From the NCBI RefSeq assembly GCF_017877055.1, contig NZ_JAGIPG010000002.1:1240001-1304000 (forward strand): 64,000 nucleotides of DNA, written 5' to 3'. Position numbers and translations under genes: made by a program. The notes below the pieces were generated by a model. The model did not search any database. It had not been told where the DNA came from and saw nothing but the letters and a program-made list of their open reading frames with translations. The DNA comes from Neorhizobium galegae. Its GTDB lineage: Bacteria > Pseudomonadota > Alphaproteobacteria > Rhizobiales > Rhizobiaceae. Of this stretch, positions 26,234-35,110 are shown one piece after another (position 1 is the stretch's first letter; each line of letters opens with the position of its first letter).

Positions 26234-26420
26234 ATCTTAGCCTCCCGGCCGCCCACACCAGATGATGCATTTCCCGTCTTACACATGGCAATGTGGCCTC
26301 TCTACCTCAGCACCCTCCTGACGCGTTCGTGATGACCGCAGCAATCGGCCGTTTAGCACTTCATTAACCATAATATTCTTAAGTTCAGCGTCATTCTCTC
26401 GACGCACCAAGGACACATTC

Positions 26421-27029
26421 ATGTCGATTTCCCGTCGCGGCTTTCTTGCAGGCCTGCCGCTTCTGCTTGCCGGCTGCGCTTCCACTGTCGAACAGACGAA
26501 TTATGCAGCGCTGCCGAACGAGCCGTTTCCGCTGAAGACCGTGCCGGTCGAGAACATAAAGCCGGAGCTGCGCCGCCAGGAGGTGGCTTACGTCACGCCG
26601 CATGCCGCTGGCACCGTGGTCGTCGATACGCCCGCCCGCCGCGCCTACTTTATTCTCGGCAATGGCCGCGCGATCCGGTATGGCGTCGGTGTTGGCCGCG
26701 CCGGCCTGGCGCTTGCCGGCAATGCCTATGTCGGCCGCAAGGCCGAATGGCCGACCTGGACGCCGACCCAGAACATGCAGAACCGCGAAGCGCGTTATCG
26801 CAAGCTCGCCGGCGGCATGCCGGGCGGCCCCAACAATCCGCTCGGCGCCCGCGCCATGTATCTCTATCGCGGCGGCGGCGACACGCATTTCCGCATCCAC
26901 GGCACCAACCAGCCGGAATCGATCGGGCTTGCCATGTCGAGCGGCTGCATCCGCATGATGAACCATGATGTCATCGACCTCTACAGCCGCGTCAACGTCG
27001 GCGCCAAGGTCGTCGTCATTCAAGCCTGA
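26421..27029 (+). CDS. L,D-transpeptidase, Tat-type lipoprotein
   Basis: 202 residues. The N-terminus MSISRRGFLAGLPLLLAGC combines a twin-arginine motif (SRRGFL) with a lipobox (LLAGC, lipidated Cys near residue 19), so a folded lipoprotein exported by Tat is likely. The YkuD catalytic domain covers about 60-202, with FRIHGTNQPESIG and the active-site SSGCIRM (Cys near 176). It would make 3-3 peptidoglycan cross-links or attach proteins to peptidoglycan. A strong bidirectional terminator follows. The start is the first ATG, after a gap of about 190 bases. Confidence 0.92.
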   Translation: MSISRRGFLAGLPLLLAGCASTVEQTNYAALPNEPFPLKTVPVENIKPELRRQEVAYVTPHAAGTVVVDTPARRAYFILGNGRAIRYGVGVGRAGLALAGNAYVGRKAEWPTWTPTQNMQNREARYRKLAGGMPGGPNNPLGARAMYLYRGGGDTHFRIHGTNQPESIGLAMSSGCIRMMNHDVIDLYSRVNVGAKVVVIQA

Positions 27030-27046
27030 TCCACCGCCAGGCCGTT

Positions 27047-27084
27047 AAGAAAGCCCGCCGTTTCAGCCACGGTGGGCTTTCTTT
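27047..27084. terminator. Bidirectional intrinsic terminator
   Basis: Arms AAGAAAGCCCGCC (27047-27059) and GGTGGGCTTTCTTT (27071-27084) form a strong stem with T-rich flanks on both strands. It serves the convergent L,D-transpeptidase and alcohol-dehydrogenase-like genes. Confidence 0.8.
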
Positions 27085-27106
27085 GTTTCAGCTCACGGCA
27101 CGGCGC

Positions 27107-28123
27107 TCAGAAGCGCGACAGCACGAGCTTGCCCGTGGTACGGCTGCTTTCGATCATCGCATGCGCCTTTTTCAGGTTGGCGGCATTGATCGGTCCCAGC
27201 GTTTCGGCAAGCGTCGTGCGGATCTTTTTCGCGTCGACCAGTTCGGCGACGTGGTTCAGCAGTTTGTGCTGCTCGATCATGTCGGCGGTCTGGAAGACGG
27301 CCCGGGCGAACATCATTTCCCAATGCACCGACAGCGCCTTGCCCTTGAAGACGCGCAGGTCCATGGGCTCCTTCGGATCGTCGATCAGCGCCAGGCGACC
27401 TTGGGGCGCGATCAGCTCCAGGATGTCCTTGAGGTGCGTTTCCGTATGGGTCGTGGAGAAGACGAAGGCGGGTGCGCCGATCGCCATCTGGGCAAGTTGC
27501 GGCGCCATCGGCCTAGAATGGTCGAGCACATGGTGCGCGCCGAGCTCCTTGATCCAGGCCTGCGTTTCCGGCCGTGAGCCGGTACCGATCACCGTCACGT
27601 CCGACAGTTCGCGCAGGAGTTGGATGGCGATCGAGCCGACCCCGCCGGCGCCGCCGATGACCAGGACCGCGTTCCAGGCACCAGCCACCTTGTCCTGCAC
27701 CTTCATACGATGGAACAGCGCCTCATAGGCCGTGATCGCCGTCAGCGGCAGGGCGGCGGCTTCCTCGAAGCTCAGGGTCTTCGGCTTGAAGCCGACGATG
27801 CGCTCGTCGACCAGATGGAATTCCGCATTGGTACCCGGACGGTTGATCACGCCGGCATAATAGACCTCGTCGCCCGGCTTGAAGAGCTTTACGCCCGGCC
27901 CGACAGCCTTGACCACGCCTGCCGCATCGTAACCGAGAACCCGGTGCTGGCCGGTTTCGACCGCGGCGGAGGCACGCACCTTGGCATCGACGGGATTGAC
28001 CGACACCGCCATGATCTCGACGAGCAGGTCGCGGCCGTTCGCCTCCGGCACGGGCAGCTCGATATCGATCAGCGAGGTTTCGGCGGTGATGGGCTGGGGC
28101 ATGTTGAAGCCGACGGCGCGCAT
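27107..28123 (-). CDS. Zinc-type alcohol dehydrogenase-like / quinone oxidoreductase
   Basis: A 338-residue medium-chain dehydrogenase. The GroES-like N-terminal half contains VSVNPVDAKVR and LGYDAAGVVKAVG. The Rossmann half starts VLVIGGAGGVGSIAIQLLREL. The structural and catalytic zinc cysteines of true ADHs are absent, so it belongs to the zinc-independent quinone-reductase-like branch, acting with NADPH on enones or quinones. It is divergent from an HxlR regulator; yfe-type or yod-type oxidoreductases are often controlled this way in response to electrophiles. An imperfect repeat, GGTCTATA (28205-28212) and TATACC (28224-28229), lies in the shared control region. Confidence 0.9.
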   Translation of the reverse strand: MRAVGFNMPQPITAETSLIDIELPVPEANGRDLLVEIMAVSVNPVDAKVRASAAVETGQHRVLGYDAAGVVKAVGPGVKLFKPGDEVYYAGVINRPGTNAEFHLVDERIVGFKPKTLSFEEAAALPLTAITAYEALFHRMKVQDKVAGAWNAVLVIGGAGGVGSIAIQLLRELSDVTVIGTGSRPETQAWIKELGAHHVLDHSRPMAPQLAQMAIGAPAFVFSTTHTETHLKDILELIAPQGRLALIDDPKEPMDLRVFKGKALSVHWEMMFARAVFQTADMIEQHKLLNHVAELVDAKKIRTTLAETLGPINAANLKKAHAMIESSRTTGKLVLSRF

Positions 28124-28246
28124 GGAACGTCTCCTTGGTTTGTGTCCTGTTGTCCGGAGACTAGATGGCGCCTATGTTCAAAGAGCGCAAGAATGCACAT
28201 TTTTGGTCTATAGTACCGAAAAGTATACCGTGAAAGGACGCAGCAG

Positions 28247-28642
28247 ATGTCGAAACCCCGTGCCAAGCTGACCGACAATTTTCCCGGCTGCCCAGTGGAA
28301 TCGACCCTGAGTTTCCTCGACGGAAAATGGAAGGGCGTCATCCTCTATCACCTGTTGCAAGACGGCACGCTGCGCTTCAACGAACTGCGCCGCCGCATTC
28401 CGGCGGTCACCCAGCGCATGCTGACCAAGCAGCTGCGGGAGTTGGAGGAGGCGGGCCTGCTGTCACGCACCGTCTTCCCGGTCGTGCCGCCGCGCGTCGA
28501 TTATGCGTTGACGCCGATCGGCCGCAGCCTCGAACCGGTCATCGCCGCCCTTCGCCTCTGGGGCAAGGAACACGTCATCTGCGAGAATGGCCGGAAATAC
28601 ATGGTCATGCCGGAAGAGAAGGCCGCGTCGAAGGCGGCTTAG
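28247..28642 (+). CDS. HxlR-family regulator divergent from the oxidoreductase
   Basis: 131 residues, almost entirely one winged helix-turn-helix: CPVESTLSFLDGKWKGVILYHLL (Cys15), LRFNELRRRIPAVTQRMLTKQLRELEEAGLLSR, and a wing YALTPIGRSL. The N-terminal cysteine is used by several HxlR proteins (HypR, QorR, YodB types) to sense quinones, aldehydes or disulfide stress. Control of the divergent quinone-reductase-like gene by such a switch is a reasonable inference. AAAGGACGCAGCAG precedes the ATG. Confidence 0.9.
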   Translation: MSKPRAKLTDNFPGCPVESTLSFLDGKWKGVILYHLLQDGTLRFNELRRRIPAVTQRMLTKQLRELEEAGLLSRTVFPVVPPRVDYALTPIGRSLEPVIAALRLWGKEHVICENGRKYMVMPEEKAASKAA

Positions 28643-28724
28643 GGTCGTCGGCGAGGTCCATCCGCAGAAAGGCCATAGTTGCAGCACACTTGGCTGAAGT
28701 GCTTGGCATTGATGTAGGGCGGTT

Positions 28725-29153
28725 GTGACGCTGACGAAACGCTTATTCACTTTCTTCGCTCTTGCTCTCATAGGGCTTCCCGCGCCAAGAGGCGCGTTGG
28801 CGAGCGGTCTCGCCGACGAAAACATTCGGATCCAATTCGCGGTTCTGCTGGATCATGACGATCCGATTTCCGGCAGCGTCGTCTGCACGATAGGAAAGGT
28901 TTGCAGGTTGCTCGAACAGGAGGAGCACCCCGAGCTTGGCCTGACTGTGAATCTCCACCGGGAGCGCGATTATCTGGCTGGTAAATTGAACGTGCGCTGC
29001 AAAGACAGCTGCTCGTTTTCCAACGGACGATCAACCACCGAATTTCAAGACGTTCGTCAGTTCGACTTCTTCAACGGCGAAGACGGTATTCGGATCCCCT
29101 TGGTTTTGAAGCCAAGAGAAAAGATCGGCCGGGTATTGCTGCTTTATCCCTAG
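28725..29153 (+). CDS. Hypothetical exported protein
   Basis: 142 residues with a signal peptide, FTFFALALIGLPAPRGALA (cleavage near residue 27). The mature part, about 115 residues, has four cysteines (VVCTIGKVCRLL, and CKDSCSF) that could form disulfides, and ends in a beta-rich IPLVLKPREKIGRVLLLYP. The start is a GTG at 28725 preceded by AGGGCGG. I do not recognise the family. Nothing nearby suggests a partner. Confidence 0.6.
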   Translation: MTLTKRLFTFFALALIGLPAPRGALASGLADENIRIQFAVLLDHDDPISGSVVCTIGKVCRLLEQEEHPELGLTVNLHRERDYLAGKLNVRCKDSCSFSNGRSTTEFQDVRQFDFFNGEDGIRIPLVLKPREKIGRVLLLYP

Positions 29154-29193
29154 CTGCCGGGGCTGCTTGTCCGGATTCAAGCTCAGCGCTCCG

Positions 29194-29286
29194 CCCCTCA
29201 TCCGCCCCTTCCGGCCACCTTCTCCCCGGCGAGAGAAGAGGGAATTTGCCGAGAGCTCTACCTCTCCCCTCGGGCCAAAGGAGGGG
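29194..29286. repeat. Mosaic intergenic repeat with CTCCCC/GGGG hairpins
   Basis: A CCCCTCATCCG ... CTTCTCCCCGGCGAGAGAAG stretch followed by CTCTCCCCTCGGGCC and AGGAGGGG. The style matches the short palindromic mosaic elements common between rhizobial genes and the copy at 13891. It lies in the roughly 200-base gap between the convergent exported-protein and MFS genes, where it may also end transcription. Confidence 0.4.
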
Positions 29287-29354
29287 TCGAGACCGTCGGC
29301 CCGAACCAGATCGCCCATCAAACAAAGCGGAGGCGGTTGAGGGGCTGCTGGCTC

Positions 29355-30596
29355 TCAGGCCGCCGCCGTCTTCCGATCCAGCGCCGCGGACACCGCAAAC
29401 ACGCCAAACCCCAACAGCGACAGCACCGCCCCGACATAACCGGTCGCCGCGAAACCCCAGCCCCAGGCAATCACCAGCCCGCCCAGCCAGGCGCCGAGCG
29501 CGTTGGCGATGTTGAAGGCAGAGTGGTTGGAGGCGGCGGCGAGCGTCTGCGCGTCGGCGGCGACGTCCATCAGCCGGGTCTGCAGCGCAGGGCCAGCGGC
29601 AAACCCGCAGCCGATCAGGAAGACGCAGATGCAGAGCACGAGCGGATATTCTGCCCACAGCCCGAAGGCGCCCATGACGACGACGTTGAACACCATCACC
29701 CCGCCGATCGTGCCTTTCAGCGACAGGTCGGCCAGCCGCGAGCCGACGATATTGCCGACATTCATGCCGATGCCGAACAGCGTCAGCACGATCGCCACCA
29801 TGCTGACCGACATGCCGGCCGTCACCGTCGTGGTCGAGGCGATATAGCTGAACACCGAGAACATGCCGCCGAAGCCGACTGCGGCGATGCCGAGCGTCAG
29901 CCATACCTGGGCGCGGCCGAAGGCGCTGAGTTCGCGCCAGATGCTGGCGCCTTCATGCACCGTGTCGCGCGGCTGGAAATACCAGAGCAGCGCCACGGTG
30001 ACGACGCCGATACCGCCGACCAGAAAGAAGGCGGCGCGCCAGTTGAGCATCTGTCCCATGAAGGTGGCGATCGGCGTGCCGACCAGGGTCGCGACGGTGA
30101 GGCCCAGCATCACTCGGCCGACGGCGCGGGCACGCTTGTTGGGCGGCACCATCGAGGCCGCAACGAGAGCCGCGACGCCGAAATAGGCGCCATGCGGCAA
30201 GCCGGTGACGAATCGCAGCGCGGTAAAGCTCCAGAAATCCGGTGCCATGGCACTCGAAATATTGCCGAGCGCGAACACCGTCATCAGGATCAGCAGCAGC
30301 GACCGCCGCGTCGTCCGGGCGGCGGCGACCGCGATGATCGGGGCACCAATGACGACGCCGAGCGCATAGGCGCTGATCACGTAGCCTGCCATCGGAATGC
30401 TGACCTGGTAGGTGGAGGCGACATCCGGCAAAAGGCCCATGATCGCGAATTCGCCGGTTCCGATGCCGAAACCGCCGACCGCAAGTGCGATCTCGATCAG
30501 GATGATGGCGAGTCGCGAAAGAGCGGGAGCGCTATCAAAGTCTTGAGCTTCCGAACGGTCCCGTGCGGATTGAAAATCGGCGGCAGTATCTGTCAT
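29355..30596 (-). CDS. MFS exporter, DHA1/AraJ-like
   Basis: A 413-residue, 12-helix transporter. The first helix region reads EIALAVGGFGIGTGEFAIMGLLPDVA, typical of the AraJ/YdhP DHA1 exporters. GAPIIAVAAARTTRR is motif A, and AVGRVMLGLTVATLVGTPIATFMGQ is the antiporter motif C region. Substrate unknown, likely sugars, drugs or arabinose-like compounds by family. A longer frame begins at 30728, but residues before MTDTAADF at 30596 show no family similarity. The ribosome-binding site is weak in either case. Confidence 0.88.
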   Translation of the reverse strand: MTDTAADFQSARDRSEAQDFDSAPALSRLAIILIEIALAVGGFGIGTGEFAIMGLLPDVASTYQVSIPMAGYVISAYALGVVIGAPIIAVAAARTTRRSLLLILMTVFALGNISSAMAPDFWSFTALRFVTGLPHGAYFGVAALVAASMVPPNKRARAVGRVMLGLTVATLVGTPIATFMGQMLNWRAAFFLVGGIGVVTVALLWYFQPRDTVHEGASIWRELSAFGRAQVWLTLGIAAVGFGGMFSVFSYIASTTTVTAGMSVSMVAIVLTLFGIGMNVGNIVGSRLADLSLKGTIGGVMVFNVVVMGAFGLWAEYPLVLCICVFLIGCGFAAGPALQTRLMDVAADAQTLAAASNHSAFNIANALGAWLGGLVIAWGWGFAATGYVGAVLSLLGFGVFAVSAALDRKTAAA

Positions 30597-30866
30597 AGTG
30601 TTGAATCTGCTGGAAAAAGACGCGGGTAGGATGTGGGAGACATCCACCCGCTCTGGAGGTGAGCGGGTCATCGAAATGACCGGACTCCAGACTAACATGA
30701 CGTTGTGCATCGCGGTAGTGCCGATCATTTATTGAGGCGGCCCTCACGAGATTGTGTGTTTTTTCCTGCAGCGATTGCGCACTTGTTGATAAAGCTCCCG
30801 GCCGCAACCATTTCTCTGATGGGCCGTTGTCCCGCGCCAAATCCGCTCCTCTGCAAGCGAGATCAA

Positions 30867-31805
30867 ATGAACCTGTTTGCCGTCTTCAACCGCGATGGCG
30901 GTACTTTCCGAACCACCGATATGGAGGCCTATTGCGCTCGCGCCGCCGAGACGTTCAAGGCGGCCGGCCACGAGATCGAGTGCCATGTGGTGTCCGGCAA
31001 GGACGTGGTCTCGGCGATGGAAAAGGCGGCCTCGACGGCCGGCGTCGAAGGGCTGATCGCCGGCGGCGGGGACGGAACGATCTCGGCGGCCGCGGGAATC
31101 GCCTGGAGAAGCGGACTGACACTCGGCGTCGTGCCGGCCGGCACCATGAACCTCTTCGCCCGCTCGCTGAAGCTGCCGCTCGATATCTGGCAGGTGCTGG
31201 ATGCGCTCGCCGAAGGCACCCCGGAAAACGTCGACATAGCCAGCGCCAACGGCCATAGCTTCGTGCACCAGTTTTCTGCCGGCATGCATGCGCGGATGGT
31301 GCGCTACCGCAATTCAATGACCTTCGCCTCACGGCTGGGCAAGATACGCGCGAGCACGCGGGCGGCGATCGGCGTCATGTTCAATCCGCCGGAATTTGAA
31401 GTGGAATTCAGAACGGGCGGCAAGATCGGGCACCGCAAGGTCTCGGCGATTTCCGTCTCCAACAACGAGTTCGGCCGTGACCCGCTGATGTTCGCCGACA
31501 ACCTGACGCGCGGCCATCTCGGCTTCTACATCGCCGATCCACTCACACCGGCGGGCGTGGCGCGGCTGACGTTCGACATCATCCGCGGCCGGCTGAAGGA
31601 AAACGCCGCCGTCACGGCGATGACGGCCACCGAACTGGAACTGCATTTCCCCCGCGAGCGCCACGATATCCGCTGCGTCATCGATGGAGAACTGTTGCCG
31701 ATGGACCGCGACGTGCTGTTGAAGATCCATGCGGGCGAACTGACCGTGCTGGTCAACCAGCCGCAGCAGCGCGAAATGCAGGAACGCGACGGCAGCGGGA
31801 TTTGA
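30867..31805 (+). CDS. Diacylglycerol/lipid kinase family protein (YegS-like)
   Basis: 312 residues of the DAGK_cat family, which phosphorylates diacylglycerol, sphingoid bases or phosphatidylglycerol at the membrane face. The nucleotide loop is LIAGGGDGTISAAAGIAW near residues 60-77, followed by GVVPAGTMNLFARSL. The C-terminal lid has VIDGELLPMDRDV. The lipid substrate is unknown. The ATG at 30867 was chosen over in-frame upstream codons because similarity begins at MNLFAVFNRDGG. Confidence 0.88.
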   Translation: MNLFAVFNRDGGTFRTTDMEAYCARAAETFKAAGHEIECHVVSGKDVVSAMEKAASTAGVEGLIAGGGDGTISAAAGIAWRSGLTLGVVPAGTMNLFARSLKLPLDIWQVLDALAEGTPENVDIASANGHSFVHQFSAGMHARMVRYRNSMTFASRLGKIRASTRAAIGVMFNPPEFEVEFRTGGKIGHRKVSAISVSNNEFGRDPLMFADNLTRGHLGFYIADPLTPAGVARLTFDIIRGRLKENAAVTAMTATELELHFPRERHDIRCVIDGELLPMDRDVLLKIHAGELTVLVNQPQQREMQERDGSGI

Positions 31806-31848
31806 GCGAGTTCGGCGCGGTATCCGAACCGCTCGTTCTGCCGCCTCG

Positions 31849-32592
31849 TCAGACGGATGAAACGACCCGATTTCGCCCGAGCGATTTCGCCTCGTACAGA
31901 TTTACATCGGCGGCTCTGAGACATTCGTCAGGATCAAAGCCGGAAACGCAGTGAATGGCTCCTATGCTGGCCGATACCGAGACAATCGATCGCGACGCGG
32001 AGCGCACATGCATGCCCTCGATGAGCTCTCGGATATCCTCGCACCACCTCGACATCTCCTCGACAGCGAGGCCACCTTGAAAGAGCGCGAATTCTTCGCC
32101 TCCAAGACGGCCGGCTATATTGAATTGCCCCATATAGGTGGCGAGTATCTGCCCTGTCCGACGGAGGACCTCGTCGCCGGTTGCGTGACCATGGCGGTCG
32201 TTGATCGATTTGAAATGGTCAAGATCGAGGAAAACAAGTGCTCCCGTCACGCCTTGCCGGCTAAGGAGCTGAAGTTCTTCCAGAAAGGCGCTCCGGTTCA
32301 ACAAGCCGGTCAAGCCATCCTGGCGGGATTGCAGGCGAAGCTCCTCATAGGCGGCTGCCAGTTTTGCCAAAGCATCGGAGGCTCGGGCCTCCGCGCGTCG
32401 AACTCGTTCCGATTGGCTGAAAAGCACGGCCGAGGCGGGAATGGAGATCGCAAGCGGGCAAACGATGGTCATCACCAGGCCGGCACCGGCGACTTCCCCG
32501 CCCAGCATTGGAACGAAGGTAAACGATATAGCCAGAGATGCGAGCAGGGACAAAAGTCCGGCAAGGAGTGATTTGGCGATAACAATACGCAT
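31849..32592 (-). CDS. Diguanylate cyclase with GGDEF domain
   Basis: 247 residues. Two N-terminal hydrophobic helices (about 5-28 and 36-58) anchor it, and a coiled linker (61-90) leads to the GGDEF domain. The active site is GGEEF at 164-168 in AGRLGGEEFALF. DLDHFKSINDRHGHATGDEVL is the metal and GTP-binding part. The RxxD inhibitory site expected five residues before GGEEF is missing (MGQF there), so product feedback is probably absent. It should make cyclic di-GMP. A PilZ receptor protein is encoded at 49419-49772. Confidence 0.93.
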   Translation of the reverse strand: MRIVIAKSLLAGLLSLLASLAISFTFVPMLGGEVAGAGLVMTIVCPLAISIPASAVLFSQSERVRRAEARASDALAKLAAAYEELRLQSRQDGLTGLLNRSAFLEELQLLSRQGVTGALVFLDLDHFKSINDRHGHATGDEVLRRTGQILATYMGQFNIAGRLGGEEFALFQGGLAVEEMSRWCEDIRELIEGMHVRSASRSIVSVSASIGAIHCVSGFDPDECLRAADVNLYEAKSLGRNRVVSSV

Positions 32593-32969
32593 CGAATGTG
32601 CCGCAAGACCTCAAATATCCAGCTTCCTTAGGCCTTATGAATTTAAGATAGGTTGAAACATTCGCTTAAACATCGACCGTGTGCGGCCAATGCCTATTCC
32701 CGCTACCGCAGATCGTGGCTTTGTACGGGGGCAGTGCTGTCGGCGGCGAGCCGGCCGTGCCGATTACCCGCGGGAACCGGATGGCAGCGGGATTTGAGCG
32801 GGTTCCAAGCCTACAATACAACCTCTTGCATCCGCCCGTTCATATCTCGTTAAGTGGGGAACATTAGATTTTCAACCACTGATAGAATTATTGGTTGGTC
32901 TGGCCATGAAGCGCCCGGCGAATCGCGGCAATGCCCATCAGGGGCGGTGCGCCGCGGACGAGGACCGGC
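32593..32969. other. Gene-free interval
   Basis: About 377 bases between the divergent diguanylate cyclase and the next gene, expected to carry both promoters. Short frames exist but have no ribosome-binding site or likely codon use. I see no hairpin or repeat. Confidence 0.4.
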
Positions 32970-33695
32970 ATGAATTCCATCTCCGCCGTTCAACCTGCAG
33001 CTCTGCTGATCCTTCAGCAGGCGAATACCCAGCCTGCTGAAAATGAAGACAAGACCGAGGAAAAGAAGGCCGATCTCGTCCAGGTGGCGAACGGCATTTC
33101 CGGCGAACCTTCCAAGGAGACGATGCGGGCGGCATTTGCAGTGAATGCGGCCTTCATCGATGTGGATGAGAAGAGCCAGCTGGTTTCCGATGCGATCGCG
33201 TTCATCGATTCCGACAAGTTCAAGATCAGTGACCCGATAGCAAAACTGATGCTGAAAGGCCTGCTTTCCGAAAAGGGCTGGCAGTTCATGCAGCTGGCGA
33301 ACCAGCAGTATGAGGTGCATGGCGGCCTCACCCGCGAAAGCCTGTTTGCGCTTACCATTCCGCAGATGGTCGCCAAGAATCGCGAGCTGTTCACCGACGA
33401 CGAAATCGAGATCGGCATCAAGTTCAAGGATGGGGGCGGCGTTGTCGTCTTTATCCCCGACAGCGAGGGCAACAGCACCTATCGCGATCTGGTCAGGGCG
33501 ATATCAGACGAAGAGATCGCGGCCCTTGTCACCGGCAATAAGGAAGGGCTGTTTCAGCTCTACGAGGAATTCGGTAGGTTCTCCGCAGCGATGACCAAGG
33601 CCTTCGACTACAAGGAGGACGAGGGTTCGCCGATGCTGATCGATATCGACGACCTGGCGAGCGCGCCCTGGATCCCCAAGCCGCCTAGATCCTAG
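32970..33695 (+). CDS. Conserved hypothetical protein, 241 residues
   Basis: A hydrophilic, acidic protein beginning MNSISAVQPAALLILQQANT, without signal peptide or membrane helix. The middle is helical (ISDPIAKLMLKGLLSEKGWQ). A beta-like section follows (EIEIGIKFKDGGGVVVFIPD), then an acidic C-terminus. AGGACCGGC precedes the ATG at 32970, which I prefer to a start 39 bases upstream. The N-terminal leader resembles the disordered starts of type III or flagellar-type substrates, but that is speculation. Its stop overlaps the stop of the convergent ligase gene by four bases (CTAG). Confidence 0.65.
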   Translation: MNSISAVQPAALLILQQANTQPAENEDKTEEKKADLVQVANGISGEPSKETMRAAFAVNAAFIDVDEKSQLVSDAIAFIDSDKFKISDPIAKLMLKGLLSEKGWQFMQLANQQYEVHGGLTRESLFALTIPQMVAKNRELFTDDEIEIGIKFKDGGGVVVFIPDSEGNSTYRDLVRAISDEEIAALVTGNKEGLFQLYEEFGRFSAAMTKAFDYKEDEGSPMLIDIDDLASAPWIPKPPRS

Positions 33696-35026
33696 ATCCG
33701 CGGCAGATATGTCTGGTAATCGAAATCCGAGACCGTGCGCAGGTGAGTGATCGCCTCCTTGCGCTTCGTATCGCCATAGAGTTTCTGATAGCGCGCCCCA
33801 AAAACGTCTGCAATGAAGGGCGAGGCGGAAAACTCCTCCACCGCCGTCAGGAAATCGTGCGTCAGCTTTTTCGTGCCGGCGGCCGGTTCCTTGCCGGGTT
33901 CGGTTGCAGGGCCCGGATCGAGCGTCTCGTCGAGACCAAGCAGCATGCCGCCGAGAATGGCGGTCAGCAGCAGGTACGGGTTCACGTCGGCACCGGCGAC
34001 GCGGTGTTCGATGCGGGCTGCCGGCCCCTGGGCGTCCGGAATGCGCACCGCGGTCCCCCGATGGCCGTAGCCCCAGTCGATATCGACCGGCGCGAAGGAT
34101 CCCGGCTGGAATCGGCGGTAGGAATTGGCAAACGGCGCGAAGACCAGTTGCGCATCCCGCATCGTCTTCAACATTCCGGCGCAGACGGATTTCAGTCGCA
34201 CCGGATCGCCGCCCTTGGCGTCCAGCACGTTGTTGCCGTCCCGGTCGATGATGCTCGCATGCACATGCAGGCCGGAGCCCGCGTGGTCCGCATAGGGTTT
34301 GGCCATGCAGGTGGATTTCAGCCCATGTTTCTTCGCCGCCTGTTCAGCGATGCGCTTGAGATAAATGCAGTCGTCGGCGGCGGCCAGCGCATCGGCGCGG
34401 TGGAGCAGGTTGATCTCGAACTGGCCGGGGCCGAATTCCGCGGTCGTCGCATCCGCCGGCAGGCCCTGGAGTTTCGCCCAGGCCCGCACCGTCTGGAGAT
34501 AGTCGCCGAGCGCATCGACGGCGCTCATATCGTAGAGCTGGAAGCCGTTCGGTTCACCGCGATACATGAGGCTCGCGGGCGGCCGCGGCCGGCCCGTCTC
34601 GCGCCAGTCGTCCTGCACCACGTAGAATTCGAGTTCCGTCGCCACGACCGGCGTCAGGCCGCGTTCGTCGAAGCGTTTGAGAAGGGCTGCAAGGATGGCG
34701 CGCGGATCCATGAAGGAAGGCGTGCCATCGAATTCGTGCATGGTCGAAAGAACCTGTTTCGAGCCTTCCGGCGCCCAGGGCATCGGCGCAAGGCTGCGGC
34801 GGTCCGGGATGCACAGGCCGTCGGGGTCGCCGATCGACATGGAAAGCCCGGTAATCTCGTCATTGTCGTAGCCCCAGATATCCAGCGACTGGGTGGAGGA
34901 GGGGAGGCGCACCGTGCCATCCCAGACCTTCTTTTCAGCCTCGAGCGGGATCTGCTTGCCGCGCAGGTCGCCGTTCATGCCGACGAGCAGGATTTCGATG
35001 CGGGGCGGTGCAGGGTCTGAAGCCAT
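33692..35026 (-). CDS. Glutamine synthetase-like ligase, probable gamma-glutamylputrescine synthetase
   Basis: 444 residues of the GS fold, the size of PuuA/GlnT-type enzymes. Markers: ATTAEFGPGQFEINLLHRADAL (metal ligands), GSGLHVHASIIDRDGNN (ammonia/ATP site), RRFQPGSFAPVDIDWGYGHRGTAVRIP. The last differs from true GlnA and fits the polyamine-specific branch. It would ligate glutamate to putrescine or another amine. It is divergent from a class III aminotransferase, 84 bases between starts, as in polyamine catabolic clusters. MASDPAPPRIEILL at 35026 is the natural start; the frame extends upstream without similarity. Confidence 0.85.
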   Translation of the reverse strand: MASDPAPPRIEILLVGMNGDLRGKQIPLEAEKKVWDGTVRLPSSTQSLDIWGYDNDEITGLSMSIGDPDGLCIPDRRSLAPMPWAPEGSKQVLSTMHEFDGTPSFMDPRAILAALLKRFDERGLTPVVATELEFYVVQDDWRETGRPRPPASLMYRGEPNGFQLYDMSAVDALGDYLQTVRAWAKLQGLPADATTAEFGPGQFEINLLHRADALAAADDCIYLKRIAEQAAKKHGLKSTCMAKPYADHAGSGLHVHASIIDRDGNNVLDAKGGDPVRLKSVCAGMLKTMRDAQLVFAPFANSYRRFQPGSFAPVDIDWGYGHRGTAVRIPDAQGPAARIEHRVAGADVNPYLLLTAILGGMLLGLDETLDPGPATEPGKEPAAGTKKLTHDFLTAVEEFSASPFIADVFGARYQKLYGDTKRKEAITHLRTVSDFDYQTYLPRI

Positions 35027-35110
35027 GAGGAATGTCTTTTGACAGGTGTTGCGGAACTCTGTTCGTAGCCGATAAGAATTGACGGCACAATCTGAGGCAG
35101 AGAGACAGTC

